From Verrucomicrobiales bacterium (GTDB lineage: Bacteria; Verrucomicrobiota; Verrucomicrobiia; Limisphaerales; J093), in NCBI GenBank assembly GCA_024233305.1, contig JACKPV010000042.1, positions 1-64,000 on the forward strand: a stretch of DNA of 64,000 nucleotides, written 5' to 3'. Positions 35,470 through 45,170 of this stretch are shown here, piece after piece (the stretch's first letter is position 1; each line of letters begins with the position of its first letter). Made by a program: the position numbers and the translations under genes. The notes beneath the pieces were generated by a model. It made no database searches. It had not been told where the DNA came from and was given only the letters and a program-made list of their open reading frames with translations.

Positions 35470-38400
35470 ATGAAGATTCTCAGCAAAGGCATTGGGATCG
35501 GGGCGGTGGCGGTGGTTGGCCTGATGGCGACCGCCGGCGAGGTGTTCCCCGAGGCGTCGTCCTGGAAGTACTTCAAGGGAGTGAGCGAGGCCTCGGCCCC
35601 GGACTCCACGGCGTGGCGCGGCGCGGACTTCGACGATTCCGGCTGGCTCGCAGGGGCGGCGCCGTTCTTCTACGACACGGCGGGCGGTTATGTCGGCAAC
35701 ACCGAGTTGGCGGACATGCCGGGGAGCTATGCGGGGGTGTTTCTGCGCCGGACGTTTTCGGTGACGAACCCGGAGGGCATTCAGTTGCTGACCCTCGATC
35801 TCCGCACCGACGACGGCTGTGCGGTCTGGCTCAACGGCCGGGAAGTAGCGCGCGTGGGGTTGCCCGAAGGGGAGTTGACCTTCCAGACCACCGCCCTGGA
35901 CGCCAGCGGCGAGCCCAAACTGGCAAGCGTGACGATCAGCAACACCCCGGGCCTGCTGAACGTCGGGGACAATGTGCTCGCCGTGCAGGCCTGCAACGCG
36001 TCGTTGGAAGGCAGCAGTGACTTCCTGTTCGCCGCGGCCCTGGGCTCGGTCGATGACGACGCCCCGCCGGTGGTGATCGAGACGATCCCGGCGGCAGACA
36101 GCACGGTGAACGATCTGACGCTGATGGAGGTGGTGTTCGATGAAAACGTCACCGGGGTGGACGCCGCGGATCTTCGGATCAACGGGAGTCCGGCGGTGGC
36201 CGTCGAGATGCACTCGCCGCGGGACTACACGTTCAGTTTTCCGGAACCGCCCGAGGGAGTCGTCGCGCTGGCCTGGCGCAGCGACCACGGCATCACGGAC
36301 CTGGCGCCGGGCCGCAATCCCTTTGCCGGTGGCGCGTGGACCGTCATCCTGGACAAGACGGTCCGGTTGTCGCGGGTGATCATTTCGGAGTTTCTGGCGG
36401 ACAACGGAAACGGCATTCGGGACGAGGACGCTGATCGCGAGGATTGGATCGAGTTGCTGAACCTCGGGCCCGATCCGCTGGACCTGGACGGGTGGTATTT
36501 GACCGACGACGGCGGCAACCTGACCAAGTGGCGGCTGCCGGCGCGGTTGCTCGACGTGAACGCTTATCTGCTGGTCTGGGCTTCGGGCAAGGATCGCGCC
36601 CCGGCGGCGGGCGAGCTGCACGCCAACTTCAAGCTCTCGAGCGGCGGCGAATACCTCGCGCTGGTCGATCCGGACGGACGCGTGGTCTCGGCCTTCGGCC
36701 CGGCCTTCCCGGAGCAACGGGAGAACATCTCGTACGGGCGCGACCGGTTGGAACCGGACCTCGTGGGCTACTTTCCCACACCAACGCCGGGCTCCCCCAA
36801 TGTCTCCGGCGGCCCCGGCTTCGCGCCGGATCCGGTGTTTGACCTGGCCAGCGGACTGTATCCCGGCACGAGCCTGGAGGTGAACCTCAGCGCGCCGTCG
36901 GGCGAAATCCGCTACACCGTGAACGGCCAGTTTCCAACGGCGGCGGCGACGCTCTACGAGGGCCCCATCCCCATCACCTCCGGAACCGTGGTCATGGCGC
37001 GGGTTTTCCAGGATGGACTGCTGCCCGGCCGGGTGGTGGCCCGGGGTTATGGGCTGGTGGACCCGGGCCTGGTCGACTTCGACTCGAACCTGCCATTGCT
37101 CGTCATTCAACCATCGCGCACGGGCATCCCGCAGGATTCGCGGATCGTGGCGCACGTGACCGCGATCGAGCCCTTCCGCGGCCGCGCGGCCTTGCTCGGG
37201 AAACCTGCGCATCAAGGGTTGGCCCAGATCGAAATTCGCGGGCAGAGTTCGACGGGTTTTCCGAAGAAGCAGTACAACCTCGAACTGACCGACGATGCCG
37301 GGCTGGACCTCGAGGTGTCCTTGCTCGGATTGCCGGCGGAGTCGGACTGGGTGCTCAACGGCCCCTATACCGACAAGAGCCTGCTGAACAACTTCCTCGC
37401 CTACGAGCTGCACGAACAGATGGGGCACTACGCCGTGCGCCGCCGGTTCGTCGAGGTGTTCATCGACGAGAGCCGCGGGCAACTGCGGTACCCGACGGAT
37501 TACCGCGGGATCTACGTGTTGCTTGAGAAGATCAAGATCGACAACCAACGCCTGGACCTGGAGCGCCTGGGTCCCACCACCTCCGAGGAGCCCGGGATCT
37601 CGGGCGGCTACATCTTCAAGAAGGACAAGGACAGCCCCGGCGACCGCAGCTTCACGTCGAACGGCGGGGCGGGTTTTTCCCGGCAGACGCTCAAGTACCA
37701 CGATCCGAAACCGGACGAAATCACCCTGCCGCAGCAGCGCTGGCTGCGGGATTATGTCAACGCCTTCGAGTCGGCGCTCTACGCCGCGGACTGGAAGACC
37801 CGCGCGGGGGCGGACCATTACTCGGCCTACATCGATGTGGACTCGTTTGTGGACAACCATTGGATCGTCGAATTCGCCAAGCAGATCGACGGCTACCGGC
37901 TGAGCAACTACCTGCACAAGGAGCGCGGCGGGAGAATCAACATGGACCCGATCTGGGATTGGAACCTGAGCTTCGGGAACGCGGACTATCTCAACGGGTG
38001 GATTGCGAGCGGCTGGTACTACTCGTTGATCAGCGAAAACCAGCATATCTGGTTGCGGCGACTGATCTCCGGGACCACGGGCGCAAACGGCACGACGGGC
38101 GATCCGGACTTCAACCAAGCCATCGCCGACCGCTGGAGCGTGTTGCGAACCAACGTGCTGTCCGGGCCGCGGGTGACCGCTCGCGTGGATGCGATCGCCG
38201 CCTACCTCGACGAAGCCAAGGATCGCGACTTCAGTCGCTGGCCGCGCCTCAACACCTACGTTTGGCCCAACCCCCGCATCTACATCGTCCCGACCTACGC
38301 CCAGATCATCGCCAACAAGAAGCAATGGATCGCGGACCGGTTTGCCTGGATCGACAGCCAGTTCCTGCCGGTTCCGCAACTCAGCCGCCCGGGAGGGCCG

Positions 38401-40794
38401 GTGCCTCATGGCTTTCCGGTGAGTGTGACCGCGCCGACCGGGAACATCTATTACACCCTCGACGGCAGCGATCCGCGGCGGTCGGGGGGCGGCATCAGCG
38501 CGCAGGCGCGGATGTATCAGGGATCGGTGCCGGTCGATCAAAACCGCCGTCTCGTGGCGCGCGCCTTGCAGGGCAACCGTTGGAGCGGCCCCACCGCGGC
38601 GACGTTCGTCGTGGATTCGCTGCCCTTGCGCATCACTGAAATCATGTACCATCCGGCGCCGCCTCCGCCGGGAAACACAAACGACGTTTCCAACTTCGAG
38701 TTCATCGAACTGCTCAACACCGGAACCACCCCGGTGGCACTGGCCGGCTATCGCTTCGTCGCGGGCATCCAGTTCGATTTCAGCACGGGCACCGTCACCT
38801 CGCTGGCTCCCGGAGCCCGGGTGCTGGTCGTGCGCAACCGGGCGTCGTTCGAGGAGCGCTACGGCGCGAATGCCGCGGTTACGGGCGAGTTCACGGGCTC
38901 GCTCGACAACGCGGGCGAACGATTGCGGCTGGTCGGTCCAATGCAGGAGGAAGTGCAGGACTTCGCGTTCAACGACCGTTGGTACCCCGCCACCGACGGC
39001 CTCGGGTTTGCGCTGACGCCGGTCAATCCGCTGGCGGACCAGGCGGCGTTGGATTCATCCGCCGGCTGGTCAGCGGGGCGGGTTCCGGGCGGCACACCCG
39101 GCGGGCCGGAACCCGTGGTCGCACCGTTGCCGGTCGTGGTCGTCAACGAAGTGCTCACCCACACGGACGCGCCGCAGGTGGACGCGATCGAGCTGTTCAA
39201 TCCGGCCGCCGAAGCGGTGGACGTCAGCGGCTGGTTCCTGTCCGACGATTTCCGCGCCCCGAAATACCGGCTGCCCGCCGGCAGCGTGATCCCCAGTCAG
39301 GGCTTCCTGGTGGTCGACGAAACGGACTTCAACCCGGGACTCGGGGGAACCAACGAGTTCAACCTGCGCTCCTCCGGCGATGAGGTTTACCTGTATTCGG
39401 CGGATGCGTCGGGTGCATTGACCGGGTATGTGCAGGGGTTCGAGTTCGGCGCGGCCTTGAATGGTGTCTCGTTCGGACGGTATGCGACCACCGATGGCGC
39501 CGGGCATTTCGTGGCCCAATCGCAAACGACCCTCGGCGGCCCGAATGCCGGTCCGCGGGTCGGGCCGGTCGTGATCAGCGAGGTCATGTATCATCCGCCG
39601 GATGTGCCCGCGAACGGCGCCCTCTGGGACGCGCCCGAGGACGAGTACATCGAACTGCTGAACCTCACCGATGCCATCGTGCCGCTCTACGATCCGAACG
39701 CGGACACCAACACCTGGCGCCTGCGGGATGCCGTGGATTTCACGTTTCCCATGGGGCAGCACCTGTCGGCGCGCGAGCGCGTCCTGGTGGTCCGCTTCGA
39801 TCCGGTGACGGATGCCGCGTCCGCCAGTGCCTTCCGCGCGAAATATCGGGTGCCGGTCGGGGTGCGGATGTTCGGCCCCTGGGACGGCAAGCTGGACAAT
39901 GGCGGTGAACCCATCGAACTCATCCAGCCGGACCAGGTGCGCTTCTACACGAACGCGCCCGTCACCACGGCGGTGCTGGTGGACCGCGTTCGCTATCGGG
40001 ACGATCCCCCGTGGCCGTCCGGTGCCGACGGTGTGGGCTTCGCGCTCCAGCGTGTGGACGAGTCGGCTTACGGCGACGAATCCTCGAACTGGATCGCCGC
40101 CGCGCCCACCCCCGGGACCGGCGCGCCCTTGCCGGAAGCGCCGCGCATTCTCGCCGGGCCGACGGATGTCGTCACGCAGGCCGCTGAGAACGTGGCCTTG
40201 CAGGTGGTGGCGGAGGGGAGCGGGCCGCTGAATTTTCAATGGCGTCTGGACGGCAGCAACCTGCCGGGGGCGACGGCTGCCACGCTCCTGTTGCCGGCGA
40301 TTCAACAGGCCCAGGCGGGCCGCTATCAGGTGGTCGTCTTCAACGCCGGCGGGGCCACTTCCAGCGGGCTGGCGCAGGTGACGGTGATCGCGCCGGGCCT
40401 GGACTCCGATGCCGACGGGATGGACGACCTTTACGAGGTGACTTACCGCCTGGATCCGCTCGATCCGAACGATGTCGGGCTCGACCCGGACGGCGACGGG
40501 GTCCGCAACGACGCCGAATGCGTGGCGGGCACCGATCCACGCGACCCGGACAGCTACCTGCGTTTTGAGGGAATCGATACGACCGGGCCGACGCGGATCG
40601 AGTTCGCGGCCGCCGCCAACCGTGCCTACGGTGTCTACTACCGCGACGATCTGCACACCGGCGGATGGCTGTTGCTTGAGCGGATCCCGGTTCTTTCGGC
40701 GGGCTCACTCGCGCGGCGGACGGTGACGGTCGTGGATCCGGCAAGCCCGGCGCCGCCACGACGTTTCTACCATCTCCAGGCCCGGGTGCGCTGA
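35470..40794 (+). CDS. Giant secreted lamin-tail / CotH-kinase-like protein
   Basis: The 1774-aa product starts at the ATG before KILSKGIG and has a signal peptide ending near ATAGE. In order it shows a jelly-roll domain (about 30-200), an SbsA-like Ig domain (200-295), a first lamin-tail domain (303-440), a chitobiase-type C-terminal domain (455-530) and a CotH-kinase-like domain (540-975, with IEIRGQSSTGFPKKQYNLEL and DPIWDWNLSFGNADY). A second chitobiase-like domain follows, then three more lamin-tail domains (from about 1052, 1224 and 1367), an Ig domain (1557-1640) and a calcium-type DSDADGMDD / DPDGDGVRND segment. It is probably an extracellular adhesin or matrix protein. Whether its CotH part is an active kinase is unknown. 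Confidence 0.92.
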   Translation: MKILSKGIGIGAVAVVGLMATAGEVFPEASSWKYFKGVSEASAPDSTAWRGADFDDSGWLAGAAPFFYDTAGGYVGNTELADMPGSYAGVFLRRTFSVTNPEGIQLLTLDLRTDDGCAVWLNGREVARVGLPEGELTFQTTALDASGEPKLASVTISNTPGLLNVGDNVLAVQACNASLEGSSDFLFAAALGSVDDDAPPVVIETIPAADSTVNDLTLMEVVFDENVTGVDAADLRINGSPAVAVEMHSPRDYTFSFPEPPEGVVALAWRSDHGITDLAPGRNPFAGGAWTVILDKTVRLSRVIISEFLADNGNGIRDEDADREDWIELLNLGPDPLDLDGWYLTDDGGNLTKWRLPARLLDVNAYLLVWASGKDRAPAAGELHANFKLSSGGEYLALVDPDGRVVSAFGPAFPEQRENISYGRDRLEPDLVGYFPTPTPGSPNVSGGPGFAPDPVFDLASGLYPGTSLEVNLSAPSGEIRYTVNGQFPTAAATLYEGPIPITSGTVVMARVFQDGLLPGRVVARGYGLVDPGLVDFDSNLPLLVIQPSRTGIPQDSRIVAHVTAIEPFRGRAALLGKPAHQGLAQIEIRGQSSTGFPKKQYNLELTDDAGLDLEVSLLGLPAESDWVLNGPYTDKSLLNNFLAYELHEQMGHYAVRRRFVEVFIDESRGQLRYPTDYRGIYVLLEKIKIDNQRLDLERLGPTTSEEPGISGGYIFKKDKDSPGDRSFTSNGGAGFSRQTLKYHDPKPDEITLPQQRWLRDYVNAFESALYAADWKTRAGADHYSAYIDVDSFVDNHWIVEFAKQIDGYRLSNYLHKERGGRINMDPIWDWNLSFGNADYLNGWIASGWYYSLISENQHIWLRRLISGTTGANGTTGDPDFNQAIADRWSVLRTNVLSGPRVTARVDAIAAYLDEAKDRDFSRWPRLNTYVWPNPRIYIVPTYAQIIANKKQWIADRFAWIDSQFLPVPQLSRPGGPVPHGFPVSVTAPTGNIYYTLDGSDPRRSGGGISAQARMYQGSVPVDQNRRLVARALQGNRWSGPTAATFVVDSLPLRITEIMYHPAPPPPGNTNDVSNFEFIELLNTGTTPVALAGYRFVAGIQFDFSTGTVTSLAPGARVLVVRNRASFEERYGANAAVTGEFTGSLDNAGERLRLVGPMQEEVQDFAFNDRWYPATDGLGFALTPVNPLADQAALDSSAGWSAGRVPGGTPGGPEPVVAPLPVVVVNEVLTHTDAPQVDAIELFNPAAEAVDVSGWFLSDDFRAPKYRLPAGSVIPSQGFLVVDETDFNPGLGGTNEFNLRSSGDEVYLYSADASGALTGYVQGFEFGAALNGVSFGRYATTDGAGHFVAQSQTTLGGPNAGPRVGPVVISEVMYHPPDVPANGALWDAPEDEYIELLNLTDAIVPLYDPNADTNTWRLRDAVDFTFPMGQHLSARERVLVVRFDPVTDAASASAFRAKYRVPVGVRMFGPWDGKLDNGGEPIELIQPDQVRFYTNAPVTTAVLVDRVRYRDDPPWPSGADGVGFALQRVDESAYGDESSNWIAAAPTPGTGAPLPEAPRILAGPTDVVTQAAENVALQVVAEGSGPLNFQWRLDGSNLPGATAATLLLPAIQQAQAGRYQVVVFNAGGATSSGLAQVTVIAPGLDSDADGMDDLYEVTYRLDPLDPNDVGLDPDGDGVRNDAECVAGTDPRDPDSYLRFEGIDTTGPTRIEFAAAANRAYGVYYRDDLHTGGWLLLERIPVLSAGSLARRTVTVVDPASPAPPRRFYHLQARVR

Positions 40795-42171
40795 TCAGGG
40801 CGGATAAGTTCCGGGACGGCGGTGACGTGGCTGCAGGGAGCGCCATTCGCCCACCCACCAAAGGGGCTGGCGTTCGGCCAGGTCGATCGTCGCGTGAAAC
40901 ACTCCGGTGGCCCCGCCGCTGGTGGCGAGCACGCGGCCCAACGGATCGATCACCAGACTGTCGCCGTCGTAGACAGAGGTCACCAGATACACCCCATTGT
41001 CCCGCGCGCGCGTGCGACAAACCGTCCGGCCTTCCACACGCCCGTCCGCATCGGCGAAGGTCGTTCCCCAGGTTGGCGCGAGCACGATTTCCGCGCCGCG
41101 CCCGGCCAGAATGCGGGTCGTTTCCGGGAAGAAATAGTCGTAACAGATCTGGATCCCGACCACGCCGAAATCGGTTTGAAACACCGGATAGTCGTCGCCA
41201 GGGGTGATGCCCTTCCGCCATTCCTCACGGGGCAGATGCACCTTTCGATAGCGACCGGCAAGTTCTCCGTCCCGGTTCAGGAGCACCGCGGTGTTGTACA
41301 ACGTCGGCCCGTCGCGCTCCATGACGCCCGCCACGATCCACAGCCGGTTGCGTCGCGCGGCTTCGCCCAGGCGCCGGACGGTGGGGCCGGGAACCGGTTC
41401 GGCCACCGCGCTCGTGGTCGCCGGTGTGCCGACGGAGAGAATCGCCTCCGAAAGGCAGACGATGTCCAGCCCCAGCCGGCCCGCGGCGTCGACCTGCTCG
41501 CACCATAGCTCGAGGTTCCGCTCGGGCGTCGAGTTGAAGGGACGCAGATACACGGCGCCCACCTTGACCCGTCGCGGAGCCGGCGCCTCCGCCGGTCGAA
41601 CGCTGGCGGCGCGCCAAACCACGGTCCCTTCGTGCAACCAACGGGTTTCGAGCGAGAGCCGCAGCCGGGTGGCGTCGGCAGGCGCCACCAGGATTTCCGA
41701 GAAGCGGCCTTCCCCGTCCTGCAGCCGGGGGCCGTTCACCAGGATTCCGGCGGGGTGCAGCGGGCCGGCATCGGTCATCCACTCCACCCGGACCATGACC
41801 GAGGAAAGCGGCTCGGCGACGCCCGCGATCCGGCAGCGCGCGGTTACGGCGTAGGCGCGGCCGCCGTGGATGCCGTCGATGGTTTGCTGCAGCCCGCCCG
41901 CTGCGAACGGGCGGTCGGGCGACCCGAAGCGCCAGCCGGCGGGGGTAGCCTCCCCCTTCAAGCGGGCCGTTTCCCACTCGGCCTCCCAGACGAGCCATCC
42001 TTCAGCAAGGGCCTGTCCGTCTTCCCGGACGATCCCGGGGTGGCGGATCAGCTCCTTCCCATCCGGACCCGCAGGTCCGGCGCCTTGTCCCGTCGGGATC
42101 GTGAGAAGGGCAGGGAGAAACAGTCGGGCGAGCCGGACCACGGCGACGCGCTCGGAGGAACGGGACTTCAT
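40795..42171 (-). CDS. Secreted carbon-nitrogen hydrolase (nitrilase superfamily)
   Basis: The 458-aa product has a signal peptide and an N-terminal beta-rich module (about 40-195), probably a carbohydrate-binding-like jelly roll. A full nitrilase domain (203-445) follows, with catalytic Glu242 (CLSEAIL), Lys310 (YRKVHLPREEW) and Cys343 (IQICYDYFFPE). Nitrilase relatives hydrolyse amides or nitriles and are normally cytoplasmic, so an exported form with an added module is notable. The start at 42171 is preferred over upstream frames. Its stop abuts the stop of the convergent CotH gene, the two forming TGATCA. Confidence 0.9.
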   Translation of the reverse strand: MKSRSSERVAVVRLARLFLPALLTIPTGQGAGPAGPDGKELIRHPGIVREDGQALAEGWLVWEAEWETARLKGEATPAGWRFGSPDRPFAAGGLQQTIDGIHGGRAYAVTARCRIAGVAEPLSSVMVRVEWMTDAGPLHPAGILVNGPRLQDGEGRFSEILVAPADATRLRLSLETRWLHEGTVVWRAASVRPAEAPAPRRVKVGAVYLRPFNSTPERNLELWCEQVDAAGRLGLDIVCLSEAILSVGTPATTSAVAEPVPGPTVRRLGEAARRNRLWIVAGVMERDGPTLYNTAVLLNRDGELAGRYRKVHLPREEWRKGITPGDDYPVFQTDFGVVGIQICYDYFFPETTRILAGRGAEIVLAPTWGTTFADADGRVEGRTVCRTRARDNGVYLVTSVYDGDSLVIDPLGRVLATSGGATGVFHATIDLAERQPLWWVGEWRSLQPRHRRPGTYPP

Positions 42172-42320
42172 GCCGGGCAGCCTCGGAGAATCCCCTCGGT
42201 GGGTCAACTCCCCGCCGATTGTCCGACCTTCGTCCGGGGGCGTTGGGGTTGGCGTTGGCCGTGGGTATTCGCGAAGCTTGGACAGGGCCCCGCGGGCCGG
42301 CGTATCCTGCCGCCGAACAC

Positions 42321-45170
42321 ATGACGGCGGATTCCGAATCAACGCCAGGCGCGCCGGAGGGCCTTCCGACCGAATTCCGGGATCACGCCCTCTTCCTCGA
42401 CCTCGAAGTCTCGATGCGCGGGCGGTTGCGTCAGGTGGGCGCCGTTCTGGGAGGGCGCACTTTCGCGTCGCTGGAACCACGGCAGGCCCCGGCGGCGCTC
42501 GCCGAACTTGCCCGCCTGGCCGGCGAGGCGACCTGTGTCATCGGTCACAACATCGTCCGCCACGACCTGCCCGTGCTTCGCGAGGCCGCCCTCGAACATC
42601 CGCTGCTCCGGCTGCCCGCCATCGACACGCTGTTCCTCTCGCCTATCGCCTTTCCCGAGAACCCGTATCACCGGCTGGTCAAGGACTACAAACTGGTGCG
42701 CGAAAGCCGGAGTGATCCGGTGGCCGACGCCCGGCAGGCGGCGGTGCTGTTCGGCGACGAATGCCGCTCCCTGGCCGCCCTCCGCACCGCCGAGCCCGGG
42801 CTTTTCCGGCTGTTGCACTTCCTCTTCGGAACGCCCGGCGACGACGGAACCGAAGCACGGTTCGCCGCCGGGATGGACCGGTTCTTCCGGAGTCTGGGTG
42901 GTGTCCGCCCCTCTCCGACGGTGGCGCTGGCCGAGGGGTGCGTGTGGGTCGCCCGCCGGGCCTGCCGGTCCGCTCCGATCGCGCCGCCGGACCTGGCCAC
43001 GGTTCCCCAGCGGCAAGCGCTCGCTTTTGCCGCAAACTGGCTGCGCGTGGCGGGGGCGAATTCCGTGCTGCCGCCCTGGGTCCGTCTGGAGCACCCGCTG
43101 ACCGGCGAACTCATCCGGCGCTGGCGGGAGACGCCCTGCGCCGAAAGCGGCTGCACCTATTGCCGCGAGGTCCATGACGCGCGGCAGCAACTGGCCCGGT
43201 TCTTCGGCTTTCCCGCCTTTCGCGAAACGCCGAGGACGCCGGCCGGCGCCAGCCTGCAAGGGGCCGTTGTCGAGGCCGGACTGCAGGACGAATCCCTGCT
43301 TGCGATTTTGCCCACCGGCGGCGGCAAATCCCTCTGTTTTCAGCTGCCGGCCCTCGTGCGCAACCATCGCCGCGGCGTCCTGACCATCGTCATCTCGCCA
43401 CTCCAGGCCCTGATGAAGGATCAGGTCGACGGACTGGTACGCCGCACGGGCACCCCGTTTGCCGCGGCGCTCTACGGGCTCCTGACACCGCCCGAGCGGG
43501 GGGATGTGTTGCGCGGGGTCCGCCTTGGCGACGTGGCGCTCCTGTACGTTTCGCCCGAGCAATTGCGGAACCGTTCCTTCCGCGATGCCATTGCGGCGCG
43601 CGAGATCGGGTGCTGGGTTTTCGATGAGGCGCATTGCCTGTCGAAGTGGGGCCACGATTTCCGGCCCGACTACCTCTACGCCGGGCGTTTCATCCGTGAA
43701 TTCTCGGCGAAGCAGGGAGGCGCCATCCCGCCCGTGGCCTGCTTCACCGCGACGGCCAAGCGCGACGTCAGGGACGAAATTGTCGAGTTCTTCCGGCGCG
43801 AAACGGGGCGTGAACTGCGCCTGTTCGAGGGCGGCGTCGAGCGGGACAACCTGCTTTTCAAAGTCGACGGCGTCACCGGCCGCGCCAAACTCGAACGCGT
43901 CCACGACCTGCTCGCAGACCGCCTGCCAGCCGGGGCCTCCGGCAGTGCGATCGTGTTCCGGGCCACCCGCCGCGATACCGAAGTGACGTCGGAGTTTCTG
44001 GCCGCGAAGGGGTGGCCGGCCGCTCACTTCCATGCCGGCCTGACGCCGTCGGAAAAGAAGCGTATCCAGGATGAATTCCTCGCCGGCGAGGTGCAGGTCA
44101 TCTGCGCCACGAACGCTTTCGGCATGGGCATCGACAAGGAGGATGTCCGGCTGGTCATCCACGCGGACACGCCCGGGTCGCTTGAGAATTACTTGCAGGA
44201 AGCGGGCCGCGCCGGTCGGGACGGTGGCCGCGCCGAGTGTGTCTTGCTCTACGATGAGGAGGATTGCGAACAGCAGTTCCGGCTCGAGGCGAGGTCGGAA
44301 TTGAGCCGGCGCGACATTGCCCAGATCCTGCGCGGATTGCGGAAAGCCGCGCGCGGCGGGCGCGAGGAGGTGGTCATCACCACCGGTGAGATCCTCCGGG
44401 ATGAGGACGTCGAAACCGGGATCGACCTCGAGGACCGCGGCGCCGATACGAAGGTGCGCACCGCGATTGCCTGGCTGGAACGTGCGGGCTTCGTTCAACG
44501 GGACGAGAACCTCACGCAGGTCTTCCAGGCCCGGCCGATGGTGCGCGATCTGGCCGAGGCCGACGCGAAGATCGCCACGCTGGATTTGCCGGACCACGAG
44601 CGGGAACTCTGGCTGGCGATTCTCCGCGAACTGATGAACGCCGGGCCGACGGAAAGCCTGACGGTCGATCGGTTGGCGCTGCTTCCGGAATTGGGTGCGG
44701 CCATGCCCGGCGGCGCGAATCCGGAGTTTGTCAGCGCCCGCGTGCTGAAAACGCTCGGCAGCATGGCGCGCGCCGGGTTGCTGCGACGCGACACGTTGCT
44801 CAACGCCTTCGTGCGATACAAGGTCGCGAACCATTCACGGGGGAAACTCGCCTGGGTGCTGGAATGTGATCGCAAGCTGGTGGACCTACTGGCCACTTCG
44901 GCGCCGGACGCGGACCCCGACGAGGCGCAATGGTTGCCGTTGGACCTGCGCCAGTTGAACCAGCGCCTCGTCGACGAACTCCGGGGCGCTGCGGAACCGA
45001 TGGTTCTGCGGGAGTCTGACGGGCCGCCGCCTGCGGAAAACGTGGCCTGTTCCACGCCGATGGTGCGCGCTCTGCTGAAGAGTCTGAGCGAAGATGGTCG
45101 GGGTTTGCTGGCACCCACGGAAGCATCAATCTGCGGTACGCCGGGCGGGATCGATGCCAGGTCTGGTTGA
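42321..45170 (+). CDS. Exonuclease-RecQ helicase, N-terminal part of a frameshifted fusion gene
   Basis: From the ATG at 42321, residues 15-170 form a DEDD-type exonuclease-like domain (FLDLEVS, VIGHNIVRHD, SDPVADARQA). A RecQ-type superfamily 2 helicase follows, with Walker A LPTGGGKS (330-337), DEAH at 435-438 in FDEAHCLSKWGHDFRPDY, and motif VI YLQEAGRAGRDGG. The last residues (LLAPTEASICG to the stop) are out of frame. One extra G in the GGGG run at 45100-45103 would continue the protein as GFAGTHGSINLRY into the downstream gene. The expected full product is about 1,770 aa with both RecQ and UvrD motors, acting in DNA repair. The upstream frame to 42219 is spurious. Confidence 0.88.
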   Translation: MTADSESTPGAPEGLPTEFRDHALFLDLEVSMRGRLRQVGAVLGGRTFASLEPRQAPAALAELARLAGEATCVIGHNIVRHDLPVLREAALEHPLLRLPAIDTLFLSPIAFPENPYHRLVKDYKLVRESRSDPVADARQAAVLFGDECRSLAALRTAEPGLFRLLHFLFGTPGDDGTEARFAAGMDRFFRSLGGVRPSPTVALAEGCVWVARRACRSAPIAPPDLATVPQRQALAFAANWLRVAGANSVLPPWVRLEHPLTGELIRRWRETPCAESGCTYCREVHDARQQLARFFGFPAFRETPRTPAGASLQGAVVEAGLQDESLLAILPTGGGKSLCFQLPALVRNHRRGVLTIVISPLQALMKDQVDGLVRRTGTPFAAALYGLLTPPERGDVLRGVRLGDVALLYVSPEQLRNRSFRDAIAAREIGCWVFDEAHCLSKWGHDFRPDYLYAGRFIREFSAKQGGAIPPVACFTATAKRDVRDEIVEFFRRETGRELRLFEGGVERDNLLFKVDGVTGRAKLERVHDLLADRLPAGASGSAIVFRATRRDTEVTSEFLAAKGWPAAHFHAGLTPSEKKRIQDEFLAGEVQVICATNAFGMGIDKEDVRLVIHADTPGSLENYLQEAGRAGRDGGRAECVLLYDEEDCEQQFRLEARSELSRRDIAQILRGLRKAARGGREEVVITTGEILRDEDVETGIDLEDRGADTKVRTAIAWLERAGFVQRDENLTQVFQARPMVRDLAEADAKIATLDLPDHERELWLAILRELMNAGPTESLTVDRLALLPELGAAMPGGANPEFVSARVLKTLGSMARAGLLRRDTLLNAFVRYKVANHSRGKLAWVLECDRKLVDLLATSAPDADPDEAQWLPLDLRQLNQRLVDELRGAAEPMVLRESDGPPPAENVACSTPMVRALLKSLSEDGRGLLAPTEASICGTPGGIDARSG

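Noticed and set aside
35203..38652. Long minus-strand frame upstream of the small gene at 34789-35202
   Set aside because: Only the last 137 codons look like protein. The rest is antisense to the CotH gene.
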